64,000 nt of DNA from Doris montereyensis (taxonomy: Eukaryota; Mollusca; Gastropoda; Nudibranchia; Dorididae): the NCBI GenBank assembly GCA_037039925.1, contig JAXRKP010001089.1:65001-129000 (forward strand), in the 5' to 3' direction. Below, piece by piece: positions 23,273 through 37,209 of this stretch. Numbering within the stretch: the first letter of the stretch is position 1; each line of letters starts with the position of its first letter. The notes below the pieces were generated by a model. It saw only the letters and a list, made by a program, of their open reading frames with translations, made no database searches and was not told the DNA's origin. The position numbers and the translations under genes are program-made.

Positions 23273-23304
23273 TTTGGTACCAAGATGATGGAATGAGTGA
23301 GATG

Positions 23305-23712
23305 CTATCTATCTTACTATCTATCTATCTTACTATCTATCTTTCTTACTATCTATCTATCTTACTATCTATCTTACTATCCATCTATCTATCTTACCAT
23401 CTATCTATCTTACTATATATCTATCTATCTTACTATCTATCTATCTATGTTACTATCTATGTTACTATCTATCTGTCTATCTATCTTACTATCTATCTAT
23501 CTATCTTACTATCTATCTATCTTACTATCTATCTATCTTACTATCTATCTATCTATCTATATATCTATCTTACTATCTATCTATCTATCTATATATCTAT
23601 CTATCTAACTATCTTACTATCTATCTATATATCTATATAGATATTTATCTATCTTACTATCAATCTATCTATCTATATACATATCTATCTATCTATTAGC
23701 CCATCTATCTTT
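23305..23712. repeat. (TATC)n/(TTAC) microsatellite
   Basis: About 400 bp of tatc with regular ttac interruptions, just downstream of the GLT8D1-like stop. Confidence 0.97.
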
Positions 23713-23800
23713 TCGATATTTTTCCTATTCAAGAAAGTTGCAAGGCAATGCATGGTAAGACAAAGGACATAAATCCATACTCTTCTTTCTTCTAAAATTT

Positions 23801-23972
23801 CTACACGTTGCGTCTGATTGGTTTAAACTCATTCAAAGGATCAGAGATGAAGTAGCTGGACCAGACGTCAAGGTGCTGTCCTGTCGACCCCAGGGTTTGA
23901 ACTTGCCATTCCAGTGGAGAAGCTTTGCACCATGAACAAAAGATTTGCTGTAACTGGTACCAGCTGTCATAC
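23801..23972 (-). CDS. GLT8D1: GLT8D1-like exon 10, C-terminus and stop
   Basis: Acceptor ggtgtctcag. Encodes MTAGTSYSKSFVHGAKLL, HWNGKFKPWGR, then after a one-base gap in CCTT, DVWSSYFISDPLNEFKPIRR and TAG at 23803-23801. KLLHWNG and the KPWG block are the C-terminal signature of family 8. Confidence 0.87.
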
Positions 23973-24182
23973 CTGAGACACCAAGAGAAAATACTTGAGT
24001 TGATACATGAACATTTACAGCAGGACCAGCAGTAGTGGCAGCAGCTGTGGCATTAGTAGTAGTAGTAGCCGTAGTAGCAGTAGCCGTAGTAGCAGCAGCC
24101 ATAGTAGCAGCAGCCGTGGCATTAGCAGTAGTGGTGGTAGTGGTGGAGGTGGTAGTAGTAGCAGTAGTAGTAGTGATAGTGA

Positions 24183-24241
<59 letters not shown>

Positions 24242-24358
24242 ATAGTAGTAGCAGTAGCAGTAATGATGGCCGAGGTGGTGGTAGTAGGATTAATAGTAGT
24301 AGTAGTAGTAGTAGCAGCAGGAGCAGCAGTAGTAGTAGTAGTAGTATTAGTAGTAGTC

Positions 24359-24403
<45 letters not shown>

Positions 24404-25830
24404 ATAGTAGTAGTAGTAGAAGTAGTAATAGTTTCATAGTAGTAGCAGTAGCAATAGTAGCAGCAGAAACAGCAATGGTAGTAGCAGTAGCAGTGGTGGT
24501 AGTAGTACAGTAGTTACCGCTTTAATGTCCGGTGCTTCAAAGCAGAGAAAACGGGCATTTAAGCAAAACGGGCATTTATGGGGAAATTGGTCAGAGAAAA
24601 AAAATGAGAGTGATCAATGAACAGATAAGGATAAAGATTCATGGCATGGCTACGTTGTTTATTTTGGAAGAGTCCTTAATGCGAGAAATAGGGACACCTT
24701 TGAAATCAATAATTTCTTTAACATTTAGGTGATGAACACACAGGCAGGTTGACCATTGCTGCGCCATGAAGACCTGAAGGCACAATGGATACGGCCAATG
24801 CGAGACAGAGGAGCAATAAAACTATTCACACGCGATGTGTGTCCAGTCAATCAAAAACACCAGGAATAGTCATGGAAGACTGTTCAATTCTAATTGCCTA
24901 GTTTGACAAACCAGTGATCCAATGAGACAAAGGTTGTACGGTACAGTGGGTGGAGTTAAGAAGAGGAGACTGGTCATCTTTTTTCACATTACATTGGATA
25001 GGTATATGTAGGGTGTGTACAATGCATGGCAGATTGTTGGGGGGCATAAGTTAGCCATATTAGGGATGGGGTTACAGATATGATAGAAAAGACAACTGTT
25101 TTGATCAATAACGGATGTACTTTATGATAATCTGGAGAAGGCCATACCTGCAGTTGCCGTTGAGACCGGGCATTTAGGGAAAAACCTTGGTTTTGAAATG
25201 GGCATTTAGAGGGGCAATTGATATAGAAAAAAATCAATTTCAATAAGGTTGCGGGCATTTAGAAGAAAACGGGCATTATGGCGGCGGGCATTTAGTCGGT
25301 AATTACCGTAGTAGCAGTGGTGGTACAAGTAACAAAGAGTGCTACAACAACTATTATTAACTTCTACAACTAATACTGCTATTACTTCTCCTGCTTTATA
25401 ACTTCTACAACTGCTTATTACTTCTACAACTAATATTGCTATTACTTCTATAACTAATACTGCTATTACTTCTACAACTAATACTGCTATTACTTCTACA
25501 ACTAATATAACTTCTACAACTAATACTGCTATTACTTCTACAACTAATACTGCTATTACTTCTACAACTAATATTATAACTTCTACAACTAATACTGCTA
25601 TTACTTCTACAACTAATACTGCTATTACTTCTACAACTAATACTGCTACTTTACAACTTCTATTACTTCAATATTAGCAACAACTAATACTGAATATTAA
25701 ATTGATTCAGTATTCAATAATATTACTTCAAAATACAACTAATACTGCTATTACTTCTACAACTAATACTGCCTTTGGCGAACAAAGAATGACCAACTCA
25801 GAATTATATGCATATATGAAAAAAAGTAGA

Positions 25831-25861
<31 letters not shown>

Positions 25862-26583
25862 AATTAATAATAATAATAAAATAAAAAAATAATGATAATA
25901 ATTCTACAACTAATACTGCTATTACTTCTACAACTAATACAAAAACTGCTATTACTTCTACTAAACTGTTATAACCTCTTCTAATACTGCTATTACTTCA
26001 ACTAATACTGCTATAACTTCTTTTGGACTGTAAAGAAAACATCCAAATAACTAACTAATACTGCTATAAACTTCTACAACTAATACTGTTATTACCTTCT
26101 TGTACTAGCAGATCACCAATACTGTTATAACTTCGATTTTTACAACTAATACTGCTATTACTTCTACAACTAATACTGCTATTACTTCTACAACTAATAC
26201 TGCTATTACTTCCACTAATATTAGCAACAAGCATGTTACACTACAGGGAGCAACATATACCAAGTACGAATATTAAATTGATTCAGTATTCAATAATGAG
26301 GTTACAGAGACATCATTCCCATTTTTTAATTACAAAATTTGTTCAAAATGGCGGCTCCGAGAATTGTATGAAAATTCCACTAAGCAGGCAGGGGAAACAA
26401 TGACATTTTCAATACTTAAAGTACAAAGCTTTCCTAACATTAAAACGATCTTGGGATCATTTAGAACCTACATGCAAAATATGGTTCCTCTTAGAGACCA
26501 GGCAACAGAGCCTTTGGCTTTGAAACAAAGAATGACCAACTCAGAATTATATGCATATATGTAATAAAAAATAATAAAAATGC

Positions 26584-26641
<58 letters not shown>

Positions 26642-28459
26642 AAAATAAATAATGATAATAATAATAATAATTATGATAATCAGCGTCATCCTCATTATCT
26701 TTTGCTTCTTGCTTTTGGTGATGTTACATAGTCTACTTTGAATAAAACCGTAACTCCTACAAAAACCAAAAAGATCAGAAAGAACAGACAAAAGCAAGGT
26801 CTGAGCATGTGTGAGAGAGATCTTATTCCACGATTGAAGTACACCGTCAAAACCAACTCAAACAGTTCAAAAGCAGATTGCGTACATGCCATAGTGGATC
26901 AATGGGCGAATACCGATTGTAGAAAACAATCATCATGGGCGGCTGGGATCCTCCGCCTCCTCTCTCATTCCCGTAAACCTCTTCCCTGAAATAGGAAAAA
27001 AATTTGTTCAATTCTATTTCATCATAGTCGACTAGAGAAAAATAAATATCATTGGACTGCTAATCAGTCAACATTGTAGTTAGAATTCTAATCTTTTTGA
27101 GCGTTGCAAAAAGAAAACATCCAAATCCTCCATGACCTGAACTTCCTCCACTTTTCTTCCGATTTCACAACTATTACTAGCAGCATGGGTGAAAAGTGAC
27201 AGGGAAAATAACAAATTAAAACCGGAAACTCTGCAAGTGAAAATAATGCATTGTTATCTGAACCAGAAGTGATCTTGTAAACATAACAGATCACCAATAA
27301 AATCTATAGCTTCGATTGGTATTGCATATCATCACAATTATTACCGCATATTAGTAATTACCCCGATTTTTACAGCACTTTACTCCGATTTTGTAACACA
27401 AATCATCCTGAGATGTACTGTACATACCCATTTGGTATTTACTGCATATTACCTCAGGAATTACAGCAAATTACTCTGAGAAACCCTGCATATTATTACA
27501 CAGGGATTTGCCCCATATCACCCCACAACATCATACTCTGAGAAATGTACTGCATATTATTACACAGGGATTTACCCCCATATTGCCCCAGGAATTACAG
27601 CAATTACTCTGAGAAATCCTGCATATTATTACACAGGGATTTATCCGCATATTGCCCCAGGAATTACAGCACATTACTCTGAGAAATCCTGCATGTTATT
27701 ACAGCACATTACTCTGAGAAATCCTGCATGTTTTACACAGGGATTTGCCACACGTTACCACAAAATCTCTACATATTATCCTGAGATTTGCAACATATTA
27801 CCCCAAGATTTACTGCATATATTACTCTGAGATTTAGCGTATACTTCCCCAAGAGTAATTGCATATTACTCAGAGACATCACATATTATTACCCTGAGAT
27901 TTACAGCATATTACCCAGAGATATACTGAAGAAGAGAGAGATAATTAGACAGAAGACCGACTGACAGAGAATTAGAGAGAGACAGAGACAGAGACAGAAA
28001 GAGAAACACAGAGACAGACAGACAGACAAGCAGGCAGGCAGGCAGAGACAGAAATGGTGAGATACAAATTGAGTTCAATACTTTGTGTTTAACTCCATCC
28101 AATATTGGAGCGTGTCTGTGATGTTGTTCTTGGGCCACTGCGCCAAGTCGGTGACAAACACGCCTGTGTTGAACGAGCAGCTGCCAGGCTTTATGTTCAT
28201 TTTCTGGATGTGCGGGTTTTTGAAGTCAAGAAATTCTGCATACATGTTCTGTGGTGAAAGAGAAAAGGATCGTTTCCGTTTATGAGATTATGAGATACAG
28301 ATCAATTGAGTTCAATGGTCACTTTGATAGAGAGCATACAGCCATGACACGGCTCTTCTTTGAAATAAATGACTCGGTGTCAAGTGTCATTCTACGGAAA
28401 GTTAATGTATAGAAAATAACAACAATTTAGAAAAAGTTTTTTTAAATAGTAATAATAAC

Positions 28460-28513
<54 letters not shown>

Positions 28514-28728
28514 GAAATTAGTCATAATAACAATAAAAAGAGTAATAGTAATAAAACAATAACAAGAGTAATAGTAATAAAACTGATAAGAAGAATAAAG
28601 AGAAAAAGAAGAAGAAGAAGAAGTAGGAGGAGGAAGAGGAGAAAGAGAGAGAGAAGAGGAGAAGAAGAAGAAGAAAGAGAAGTTCAAGAAGAAGAAGAAA
28701 AAGAAGAAAAGAAGAAAAGGAGAGAAGA

Positions 28729-28781
<53 letters not shown>

Positions 28782-30602
28782 TATTATTATTCTTATCATC
28801 ATCATCATCATAAAATGGACAGACTGATTGACAGTCATATCAATGTGCATCATGACCTGAAAACTGGCAACTATTTTCATATTTGAGATGAAAGTACAAA
28901 GATGAAAAACACGTCAGAAATTGAACATGTATTTCACTCAAATTTGCAAGTTTAGCTATTTGTTTGATAATATGTACACAATGAGGATTTCATTCTAACC
29001 AGACATCAAAGACACACTCAATTATCAGCAGGCTGAAATTAAAAAGTTCCCTTTTTTTTCCGAGAACCCACCAAAACTGTTCGGAGGCAATTGGACTGAT
29101 ATTTAATCCCATTGAGACGGAAGATAAAAAGGGGAGGTCCAATCAGTCAAAACCAATCTCAAAACAGTTCAAAGATCCCTTGGCTGTTTACAGAGCAGCA
29201 CCGAAATTAAAAATCCTACTAAAACCACTAGTTATCTATCTTTCCTGGCCAGGAGGTGATTATTGTCACCTGTTCCGCTTCACACTATAGAAACCGGGAT
29301 AAATGGGCCTCAAGGGCCTTGAAGGAACTTTTACTTTTACTTTACCACAAACTCTGATGATTTAATATAAACACACTGACACTTTTAATGACATTTGGAG
29401 CATTCAAGAGAGATTACGGTAAATTGAAAGACATATCGGCAGTGTTGCTAGGATCAAACAAACAGAAATCTCATGTAAAGACAATCATGACAGACTGAGA
29501 GAGTCTTTAAGCCGTTTTTCTCGATATCACATTTTCTACATTACCTTACAGAAAATCTACAATGTTTTCAAAAGTATTCAAGATATCTGAAAGAATACCC
29601 CCCCCCCCCCCCTCCAGAAAAAGAGAAAAAAAAAAAAAAAAAAAAAGAAAAAGAAAAAGAAAACTCAACTGAATCAAAACATGAAAAGAAACCACCTTTT
29701 ATTTTAATTTTGACAAAATTGCTGATAAAAACACACACACACATAAACAGTATCAGACAAAAACATGGAAAGACTGAGTTCCCCAGGGGACCCTTGGAAG
29801 AGGAAAGTTTCTGTCACAGATATTGGAGTTTACTGTCTCACCCCAGAAGTTGGCAGAAAGACATTTTTACAAGATGAATGTATCAACAACAGGAGAAAAA
29901 AATGGATATTAAATTGAACATGTAGTTCTATTGAAATTTATCCTGTCTGCCATATGTAGTGATAATCAGGGTTAATTAAGGGGTGGGGGAGGGGGCACAG
30001 TGGTCCAGGGGGGAAGCAAACTGAAAAACGTATGAAAGAGTAAAAAGAATGAAGTGGTCGACCCACCACCCACTGGCAGTAGGTGGACTGATACCTAATC
30101 CCATTAGATATTAGATAAAAGGGCCCTTTCCATGATACGCGTGTTAAAATCCCTTGGCTGTTTACATGCATCCGTTTTTAATTCTGAAAACGTCAGTTAT
30201 TTTATTTTCATTTCCATGGGTCCGCTCTGGCTTTGAGACCCATCATGTGCATGCTTTCCTCTTTACCACAAACTCCAGGTGTTCACCATAGGCCTTGCCC
30301 AAACAAACAAAACAACTGACTGCATTTTAGGATCAAACAAACGATCTCATGTAAACTCAAGATGCCACTGTTTTATCACATTTTCTACATTGACTGATGA
30401 TAATACAATGTTGTGTTATTAGATAACTAATGTGTATGGGTCAAAAAAAAAAGTAAGAAATCCCAACTGAATCTGTCTGTCTGTCTCTGTGGTTCTTTTG
30501 TGTCTCTCTAATTTCTGAAAAATTGCTAACACTGTCTGTCTGCCTCACCATCTTTGTTTCTGTCTGTCTTTGTTTCTGTCTGTCTGTCTGTGTTTTCTCT
30601 CT

Positions 30603-30649
<47 letters not shown>

Positions 30650-33600
30650 TGGCTGCCTGCCTCTCTCTGTGTCTCTTTGTGTGTGTGTGTCTGTCTCTCT
30701 GCTCTTTGTTTGTGTGTGTGTGTGTCTCTCTCTCTCTTTTGTGTGTGTGTGTGTGTGTGTCTCTCTCTCTGTGTGTCTCTTTGTATCTCTCTGTCTCTTT
30801 CCTCTGTCCGTCACTCAGGCGGTTGGCAGATGCTACTGGTATGTCCTACTTTTTGCCTTTCACTTGTGCTTACTCTTCATATTTATCCTGCCGTTTCCTC
30901 TAATTCATCAAACCATATTCAATATTTCATTGGCAGATTAAGATTATATCAACTTATGTAATCCTATCTCAACTTACCTTGAACAATGCAATCGTCATCA
31001 ATGAAGACCACCCTCTTTCAAATCAGGAAATAGTTTAGGAAGGTAATAGCGGGCATAATTAAGCTGAAAATAAACAACACCCATCACACATAAGCCATTT
31101 GAGCAAAATCAAAGTCAGCTGCAAGACTAGGTGCAAAAACGTTAAAAACAAAAAGTAAAAAACAAACAAAATGACCTCATTATGAATATACCGTATGGTA
31201 TCTAAAATCTTGATAGATATGACTATTTCATGATGTAAAGCTAAATACTTTATGAGTTGAATTCTATCAAAGATGATGTTGAACAAAGTGTGATTGTAAA
31301 CCTCCGAAATTTCATTCAAAGTGGATTTTCACATTAACCCTGCAGCAAAAACCACAAAAAATATTAGTTTTCATTGACCACACGTCCTAATTGAGTTGGT
31401 TAAAAAGGTTTTCTTGGCTTTATAGTTGATTATTCTTGTCATTTTAAGAATTAATTCAAAGAATAAACATTCCTGTGCATGTTTTCAATCAAACTTTCCT
31501 AGACAATTTCCATTTCATGTTAGACTTGACAGAAAGGTACCCACCCATGCGATGTGACAAATTTAAGAAAAAGAAGTGACAAATTTTGTTTGAGATTTTG
31601 ATCTTGTTATCTACAGATACGGTTTACGAGAATTAAATTGTCTTTTGAATTAATTTGCTTCATATTAATACATGTTTGGATCATAAGCAGTACTTTCAGA
31701 CATAGATCAAGAAATTTGTTTGTGGCACTTCTTGTCATATATTGTAGCATTGGTGGTCGAGTGGCTGCCAGATTTGGGATCATGAGTTCCCAGGTTTGAA
31801 TCCTAGCAAAGCTTAGTCTGACGTTGTGTTCCTTGGGAAAGACACTAAACCCATTTTCCCAATCGACCCAGGTGCAAATGGGTACAAGCACTAGCTTGGG
31901 AGTAAAACCTGCATCAGAAAAGTGTCCTGTCCAAGATGTAATTATTATAAAAGGAGATTACTGACTGAAGAAAACAAACAGAAAAGGAAAGAGAAGAAAG
32001 CTACCAAATTTAAAAAAAAAGAGGAACTAAATAAACCAATAGTAAAACAGATATACCAATCTAGGATAAAAGATTTATCAGTGAAAGACAGATGGATCTG
32101 AATGACAGCACAATAGAAGAAAAGTGGCAAATGTATAGTGAAACACTCCTCAGTTGTACTGAAGAGGTCTGTGCTACGAAACAAATTAAAGGAGATAGGA
32201 AAAGAACAGCATGGTGGAATGAGATTGTCAAGACTAAGATCAAAGAAAAGAAGGATGCCTGGAAGAAACACTTGCAAACAAAGAGGCCAGAGGATAAGAT
32301 AGATTACGTGAGTAAAAGAACTATTGCCAAAAAGGAGTTAGAAAGCAAAACAGGAACAGTGGGAAGAGTTTGGACAAAGACTTCAAGAAAGCTATCAAGG
32401 AAATCAAAAGCTCTTCTGGGGAGCAATGAAGAGCTTGAGAAAGAGCAAAGCATGCCCAATACGACAAATTAAGAATGCCAAAGGAGAAATAATGAAAGAA
32501 GACAGCGAAATCATGGAAACGTGGAGAAGTATTTTCAACAATTACATAATCCCTCCAGAACATATGAAACAAGGAGTACAGATCAATTAGGAAGAGTAAC
32601 AAGCACTTCAGATGACACAGCTGAAAATGTAGATGTCAATAGTCAATGGCAGAACTTCAAACAGTTATAAGAAAAGTGAAATTAGAAAGGCCCCAGGAGC
32701 AGATCAAATTTATTCAGAAATGATTAAAAACCAAGGGATAGAGGAAGATAAACTACTGTATGCAATATATCAACAAGCATAGAAGTACAAACAGGTGCCA
32801 GACGACTGGAAAAGGGGAATGGTAGTACTAATACATAAGAAAGGATCAACTATGGAATGCTCAAACTATAGAGGGATGTCACTACAGCGTGTTTTCTTGA
32901 CTTAGAAAAGGCATTTGACACTGTGAGGAAGGATGAACTATGGCATTCTTATAAGAACACAATGTAGATCAAAATTTAATAGAAGCCATTAAAAGTTTTT
33001 ACAATTAACCAACATGTGCAGCGAGAGTAGCTGAAATGTATCTGAAGAATTTTATGTAGACATAGGAGTAAGACAGGGTTGTATCCTAAGTCCTCTTTTT
33101 TGTTTATCATTTGTGGATTTGTGGATTCAAAGAAAGTGAATGTAGGTGTGTGGAAGCTCAAACCAGTAAATGTATCAATGCTTTCATTTGCCGATGATTT
33201 AGTTCTGTTTAGAAAATCAGAAAGTACCCTTCAGTTGCATATCAACATGATGAACAATGAACTAAATAAAAGAGGAAAGAGTAAATGCAAAGAGAACCAA
33301 AAACAATGCTAGTAACTAGGGAAGCTAAAACACAAAATCTTAAATTGGCAAAGGAGAATTTAGAAGAAATTCAAAGCTACAATTACCTAAGAGTAATGAT
33401 TAGTTCAGAGGGAAAACTAAGAGAAGAAATCAGCCAGAGAATCCAAAAGGCAATGACAATATATAACCATCTAGGAAAGGCATTTATAGGAAAAAATACT
33501 TGTCAACAAAACCAAAATGGCAGTATACAACACAGTTTATATTCCTACTCTCCTATATGACAGCGAAACCTGGACCTTAGACGGTAGAAAATACAGTTGA

Positions 33601-36600
33601 GAACAAGCAGCTGAAATGAAATATCTAAGAATTGTAGTAGGGAAAACTAAAAGAGACAAATCAGAAACACAACAATAAGGATCAAACCAAAGCAGATGGC
33701 ATAAAAACTAAGATAGAAACAAATCAATTGAGATGGTTTGGGCATGTAAACAGAATGAATAACAATAGAATAGCTAATCAGTATACAGTGCTAAAGCCCA
33801 AGGTAAAAGACCAAAAGGCAGACCGAGAAAGTGGGAAGAAGATATAAAAGAGGCATTAACGCAAAGAAATTTAACTTTTTTTTGGAAGGAAACAGAAAAT
33901 GCCAGTACAGGCATCCTGGAGAAAGATCCTCTGAGCATCTGAACTCATACACCGAAAGGTAAAATGGGAACTGACAAAAAAGAAAGACTTATTATTATCA
34001 GTTTCATTATTATCACACGCATTATATACCCGGGTGATATCAAGTATGATTATTAAATTGAGTCAGTATTCAATCTGAGGTCATGGTAGACTTGAACGAT
34101 GCCATTCCAACTCTTTAATTATAAAATCAATGTATAACGGCAGGCTCAGATGAATGAAAATTCTACTCAAAGACGGGGAAATACTGACATCTTCCTAAAT
34201 AAAAGTTACACTTTTGAAAGAAAAATTCTCAAATGAAAATAATCTTGTGATCACTTAGGGCTTACATGCAAAATACGGTTACTTTTAGCCTAGTAGCCTG
34301 GCAACAGAGCCTTTGACGCACAAAGTGCAACCAACTCAGAATTATATTATAGTATAGAATAATATAGATTATAATCAAAAAGCGAGAAAAAGCGAAGAAA
34401 CTTACAGGCGATCCCAACTCTTTGTCGTCACTCCAAGTTTGATCTTTCCCTCAACCCATTCGGACGGAAACTCTTCACCTCATAGTTGATGTCTTTAGTT
34501 TAGACTTGTGAATCCATATACTGTGAAGATGGCATGACACAAAAACGTGATCACAGGTCAATGTACGTTTGTTTAAGGTCATAGGTGTGTAAATGGCTGA
34601 AGGCCGTGAACAAACCAAAGAAAGTGAGTCGGGAATATGAACGTGAGTATTTTTATAGTGAGAAACAAAAACACACCTTGTCATAGAAATTGACTAAAAC
34701 AAATTTCTAAAGGTATAAAACATGAATAAAGAGGATAAAGTATGGTTGAAATTTCTGCCCAAATGGAGGCTCACCTAATTTTACATCATTTAGCTCTTTC
34801 ATTCACAACTTTTCAACTCCATCTACCTGTAAGGCACTTTATACCAACACTCTGACAATATCATTCTTTGCTGGTTACTAATTCCACACCTAAGTCAAGT
34901 GTGGAATACAGAGTGAAATATCTTTCCAAAGAGTTAAATGTCGTGGAAATAAAACCCTCAATAAACCTTGGCAGATCAGAGTTATAAACCAGTGTCATCA
35001 TGGTTACGAAGTCACAACACTGCTGATTGTACCACAATTCCTTGAGAGACAGAGGCAGACAGAGAGACAGACAGACAGACATATGTCACAAAGTGTAACG
35101 AACAATGATAAATTAACTGACTTATAAGATGAACAACATGAACAGTGAAAAGACTTACTGGAAGTGGTTGACACTTGCTTCATCAAGTACGATATGGAAT
35201 TTGACGAGCGATTTTGTGTTGGAGATAATGCTGTTTATCAGGGCAATGGTTCCACCTGATTAATTTACCCAGCAACAAAGAAGAAAAAGAAAGTAAATGA
35301 GAACATATTTAGATTGAAAAAAAACTAAGATAGAAACAAATCACTTGAGATGGTTTGGGCATGTAAACAGAATGATAACAATAGAATAGCTAATCAGTAT
35401 ACAAAACTGGTGGTTCACACCCTTTGTTAGCTCATGCATACCTTCACCATAGGTCAGAATATTGTTATACCCCCCCCCCCCCCATTCCAAAATTGTCTGA
35501 GTTTTGTGTGGTCCTGGAGCCAGTTTGAGACTGCTGATCTGTGGGCGTAACTCCCCACCTGGAACTACTGACGACCCCACGACCCTCTCCCCAGGTGGAA
35601 TTTCCCCCTGGTTGCAAACAACTGCATAAAGTATTTTTAACTTAAAAGAAAAAAGATTGATTGAATCAATGAAGAATGAAAAAATAAAATGAAAGTAACA
35701 CTCCTTACATCCTATTCAAAAAACATTTTTTCTTTCCGAAAACATCCTCTTGAAAAAAAGCGAAACTTTTCATAAACTCTTATCATGCCAAGAAAAAATC
35801 TTAAGGGATGTAAGATTTATTGCCTATAAATTTTGACATAAATTAAAAAATGAACTGAAGTCTCTAAAGTCGTACTCCAGGGTTTTCTTGTCCGAAGTGA
35901 TGCAAACATGAATTGCCTTGGCGTCTTGGGCTGGATGCACCTTTTGTATGGAAGAATTGTTCCTGAGAGGTGGCTGGAGATTAAGGCCTTGGACGGGTTT
36001 GTCAACAGCCATCAGTTTGAGTCTGTCTGCGGTTTGTAAGGACAGGCAAACATTTTTTATGAATTGTAACGAAATGAAATAATCTCAAAGCTACAGCTGG
36101 CATGAGTGAAGAATCTTTTCCAATCTTTTATTAAAATCTAAGTGGCACATCATTTGATATCTTTTTATTACAAATTTAAAATTCAGATGGTTACAATCAG
36201 TTCTGTCTTATTTTTATTAAAAAAAACGCTTTGCACAAAATGAACACTCTAGTCTAGAACAACAATCGGATGATCATTACACAATTACCAAAATTAAGAT
36301 ATGAAGACCGATTGACAGAAGAAAAATTTCTTTGTAATCAACTTGGCCATAAAATATTCAACTGCCCTCCAAGTCTTCTGTTATTTTGTTTTACCATTTA
36401 TGAACTATGAATTGTGTTAATGAATTAGTATTATCCCTAAATTTACCTATTACCATTTATGAACTATGCATTGTATTAATGAATTAATATTATCACTAAA
36501 TTTATCTACTACCATTTATGAACTATGCATTGTGTTAATGAATTAATATTATCACTAAATTTATCTATTACCATTTATGAACCATGCATTGTGTTAATAA

Positions 36601-37171
36601 ATTAATATTATCATTAAATTTATCTATTACCATTTATGGACTGCATTGTATTAATTAATTAACATTATCACTAAATTTATCTATTACCATCTATGAACTA
36701 TGTATTGTGTTAATGAATTAATATTATCACTAAATTTATCCATTACTTTACTTTGGCAAGCTGATCGCATGGTCAAGTTGGTCGTGTGACCTGTGACTGA
36801 ATAAAGACTGACATAAATGAACCCCACCCCCCCCCAACTGTAGGCATCTCTTGTTGACAAAAATTAAATTCTTTCATTTCTACTCAGCCTTATTATTTCA
36901 GGCATTGACTTCAAGCATAATAAAACAGTTACATGTGAAGAGCATTTTAGGATCAATAGGACTCCTGCCTCTTATGTATTAATATTCTAACATACATCAC
37001 AACGATAAGCCTTAATTCTTCAGTTACCTTTGTCGACCGTTGATTTTGATCGCAAGTTCAAAAGTCGGGAATATGGCCTGGGAGCCAAATGTAACACAGC
37101 ATTCCAAGCCAGAACAAGGCAAGGAGAAATCCAACTGGAGTAAAGGGGAAATATTAGATATAAAAACAGTT

Positions 37172-37209
<38 letters not shown>

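Noticed and set aside
23293..23640. YLSILLSIYL-type membrane-like protein
   Set aside because: Direct translation of the (TATC)n repeat.
24007..24513. Poly-Ser, poly-Leu and poly-Val frames
   Set aside because: (AGT)n microsatellite lying in an intron of the GLT8D1-like gene.
30523..30961. Cys/Ser/Leu-rich frames that look secreted
   Set aside because: (TC)n/(TG)n tract; several overlapping frames are equally open.
34861..35082. Extra GLT8D1-like exon (MMTLVYNSDLPRFIEGF frame)
   Set aside because: Exons 4 and 5 already join to match relatives without it, and it has no family similarity.
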